A DNA stretch of 64,000 nucleotides, taken from Actinotalea sp. JY-7876 (GTDB lineage Bacteria > Actinomycetota > Actinomycetes > Actinomycetales > Cellulomonadaceae). Position 1 is the first letter of the stretch. Every line of letters begins with the position of its first letter. Location of the stretch: assembly GCF_014042015.1 (NCBI RefSeq), contig NZ_CP059493.1:2232001-2296000 (forward strand), read 5' to 3'. The notes beneath the pieces were generated by a model. It was not told the origin of the DNA. It saw nothing but the letters and a program-made list of their open reading frames with translations, and did no database searches. This document shows positions 63,027 through 64,000 of this stretch, one piece after another. Both the position numbers and the translations under genes were made by a program.

Positions 63027-64000
63027 TCAGATCAGCCGGTGCATCCAGCCGTGGCGGTCCTCGGCGCGGCCGTGCTGGATGTCCGTCAGCTGTGCGCGCA
63101 CCGACGCCGTGACCGGTCCGGTGCCGCCGTCGCCGACGGTGAGGTCGAAGTCGTCGCTCGCCAGCCGTCCGATCGGCGTCACCACCGCGGCGGTGCCACA
63201 CGCGAACACCTCCGCGATGCTGCCGTCCGCGAGCCCGTCCCGGACCTCTGCGAGCGGGAGGGAGCGCTCGGCGACGTCGTGCCCCGCCTCGGCGAGCAGC
63301 GTCAGGACGGACGAGCGCGTGACGCCCTCGAGGATCGAGCCGTTGAGGGGCGGCGTCGCGACCGACCCGTCGGCCTTGACCACGAACACGTTCATGCCGC
63401 CGAGCTCCTCGAGCTCGGTGTTCGTGACGGCGTCGAGGAAGCACACCTGCTCGCAGCCGTGCTCGTAGGCCTCCTGCTGCGGGAGCAGGCTCGCGGCGTA
63501 GTTGCCGCCGCACTTGGCGAAGCCCGTGCCGCCGGGACCGGCGCGGTGGTAGTCCCGGACGACCCAGATCGAGACCGGCTTCACGCCGCTCGAGAAGTAC
63601 GGCCCGACGGGTGACGCGATGACGACGTACTGGACCTCGCGCGAGGGGCGCACGCCGAGGAACGTCTCCGACGCGAACATGAAGGGCCGCAGGTAGAGGC
63701 TGGTCTCGCCGCCTGACGGCACCCACGCCGCGTCGGTGCGCACGAGCGCCTCGATCGAGCCGAGGAAGTCGGCCTCGGACAGCTCGGGCAGCGCCAGGCG
63801 GTGCGCCGACGCCGCCATGCGCGCGGCGTTGGCCCAGGGCCGGAAGGTCCAGACCGAGCCGTCGTCGTGCCGGTAGGCCTTGAGGCCCTCGAAGACCTCC
63901 TGGCCGTAGTGCAGGACGGCGGCCGCGGGGTCGAGCTGGAGCGGCCCGTGCTTCTCCACGCGCCGGTCGTGCCAGCCCTCGTCCACCGACCACGCGATGC
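63027..64000 (-). CDS. ilvE: Branched-chain amino acid aminotransferase, partial (5' end outside window)
   Basis: Final transamination in valine, leucine and isoleucine synthesis. The visible ~323 residues run from IAWSVDEGWHDRRV to GWMHRLI. Fold-type IV PLP enzyme with LHYGQEVFEGLKAYRH, FMFASETFLGVRPS, PLP Lys in GTGFAKCGGNYAASLLPQ, and EELGGMNVFVV. The frame continues off the right edge, so only the N-terminal ~40-50 residues are missing. Lies 330 bp upstream of cimA on the same strand. Confidence 0.95.
   Translation of the reverse strand, partial: IAWSVDEGWHDRRVEKHGPLQLDPAAAVLHYGQEVFEGLKAYRHDDGSVWTFRPWANAARMAASAHRLALPELSEADFLGSIEALVRTDAAWVPSGGETSLYLRPFMFASETFLGVRPSREVQYVVIASPVGPYFSSGVKPVSIWVVRDYHRAGPGGTGFAKCGGNYAASLLPQQEAYEHGCEQVCFLDAVTNTELEELGGMNVFVVKADGSVATPPLNGSILEGVTRSSVLTLLAEAGHDVAERSLPLAEVRDGLADGSIAEVFACGTAAVVTPIGRLASDDFDLTVGDGGTGPVTASVRAQLTDIQHGRAEDRHGWMHRLI

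Overview
The window is very G+C-rich chromosomal DNA from an actinomycete, most likely Cellulomonas or a close relative in Micrococcales. This rests on the frequent GTG starts, the four-cysteine forms of L28 and L32, a DivIVA-like coiled-coil gene beside coaD, a mycothiol-enzyme homologue, and the actinobacterial gene order rpmB-DAK2-recG-rsmD-coaD-DUF177-rpmF-rnc-mutM and ndgR/leuCD/tRNA-Glu/tRNA-Gln/gltX. The genus is inferred; no rRNA is present. Nearly all of the window is core chromosome. I see no IS element, prophage or CRISPR array.

Layout. 1-2377: 5' part of an RNase E/G gene (minus). 2796-11269: respiratory block with cydABDC (bd oxidase plus its ABC exporter), a DosS/DevS-like GAF histidine kinase and, convergent to it, a DosR/DevR-like response regulator. 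A GGGAC-N4-GTCCC site lies upstream of cydA. 11279-20006: minus-strand housekeeping cluster (mutM, rnc, rpmF, DUF177, DivIVA-like, coaD, rsmD, recG, DAK2 kinase) and rpmB on plus. 20158-31388: GNAT, thiL, DUF3515 lipoprotein, a degenerate Ddl-like ATP-grasp, then a minus-strand trio (alpha/beta hydrolase, membrane-anchored MurF-like ligase, Ddl-like ATP-grasp), a transsulfuration enzyme, gpsA, plsC and murA. 31552-44162: LLM oxidoreductase, leuD-leuC divergent from ndgR, tRNA-Glu and tRNA-Gln, a gamma-glutamyltransferase/TauE/HAD group, gltX, a DUF222-HNH protein with a GNAT, and an FAH-family hydrolase. 44198-53529: miscellaneous genes (DUF418 membrane protein, methyltransferase, RNase H, MDMPI protein, DUF3516 helicase, DUF2071, YbaK, YccF, YggS). 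53687-57211: one-polypeptide asymmetric ABC transporter. 57242-64000: lipoate-protein ligase with swapped domains, glutathionyl-hydroquinone-reductase homologue, membrane beta-propeller, cimA and the 3' part of ilvE.

How the genes work together. Branched-chain amino acid synthesis recurs: leuCD with NdgR, cimA (pyruvate to citramalate, which LeuCD can also isomerise) and ilvE. Two regulatory arrangements stand out here: an inverted repeat inside an apparently leaderless ndgR promoter, and a Leu/Ile-rich mini-ORF followed by a U-tract terminator ahead of cimA, which looks like transcription attenuation. Envelope synthesis is the second theme (murA, plsC, gpsA, and ATP-grasp/Mur-ligase genes). 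The third is low-oxygen respiration (cydABDC with DosS/DosR-like regulators).

The best candidates for undescribed biology are (i) the membrane MurF-like/ATP-grasp/hydrolase trio with its degenerate Ddl paralogue opposite, (ii) the DosRS-cyd module with a box at about -42.5 from a predicted cydA start, and (iii) the cimA attenuator.
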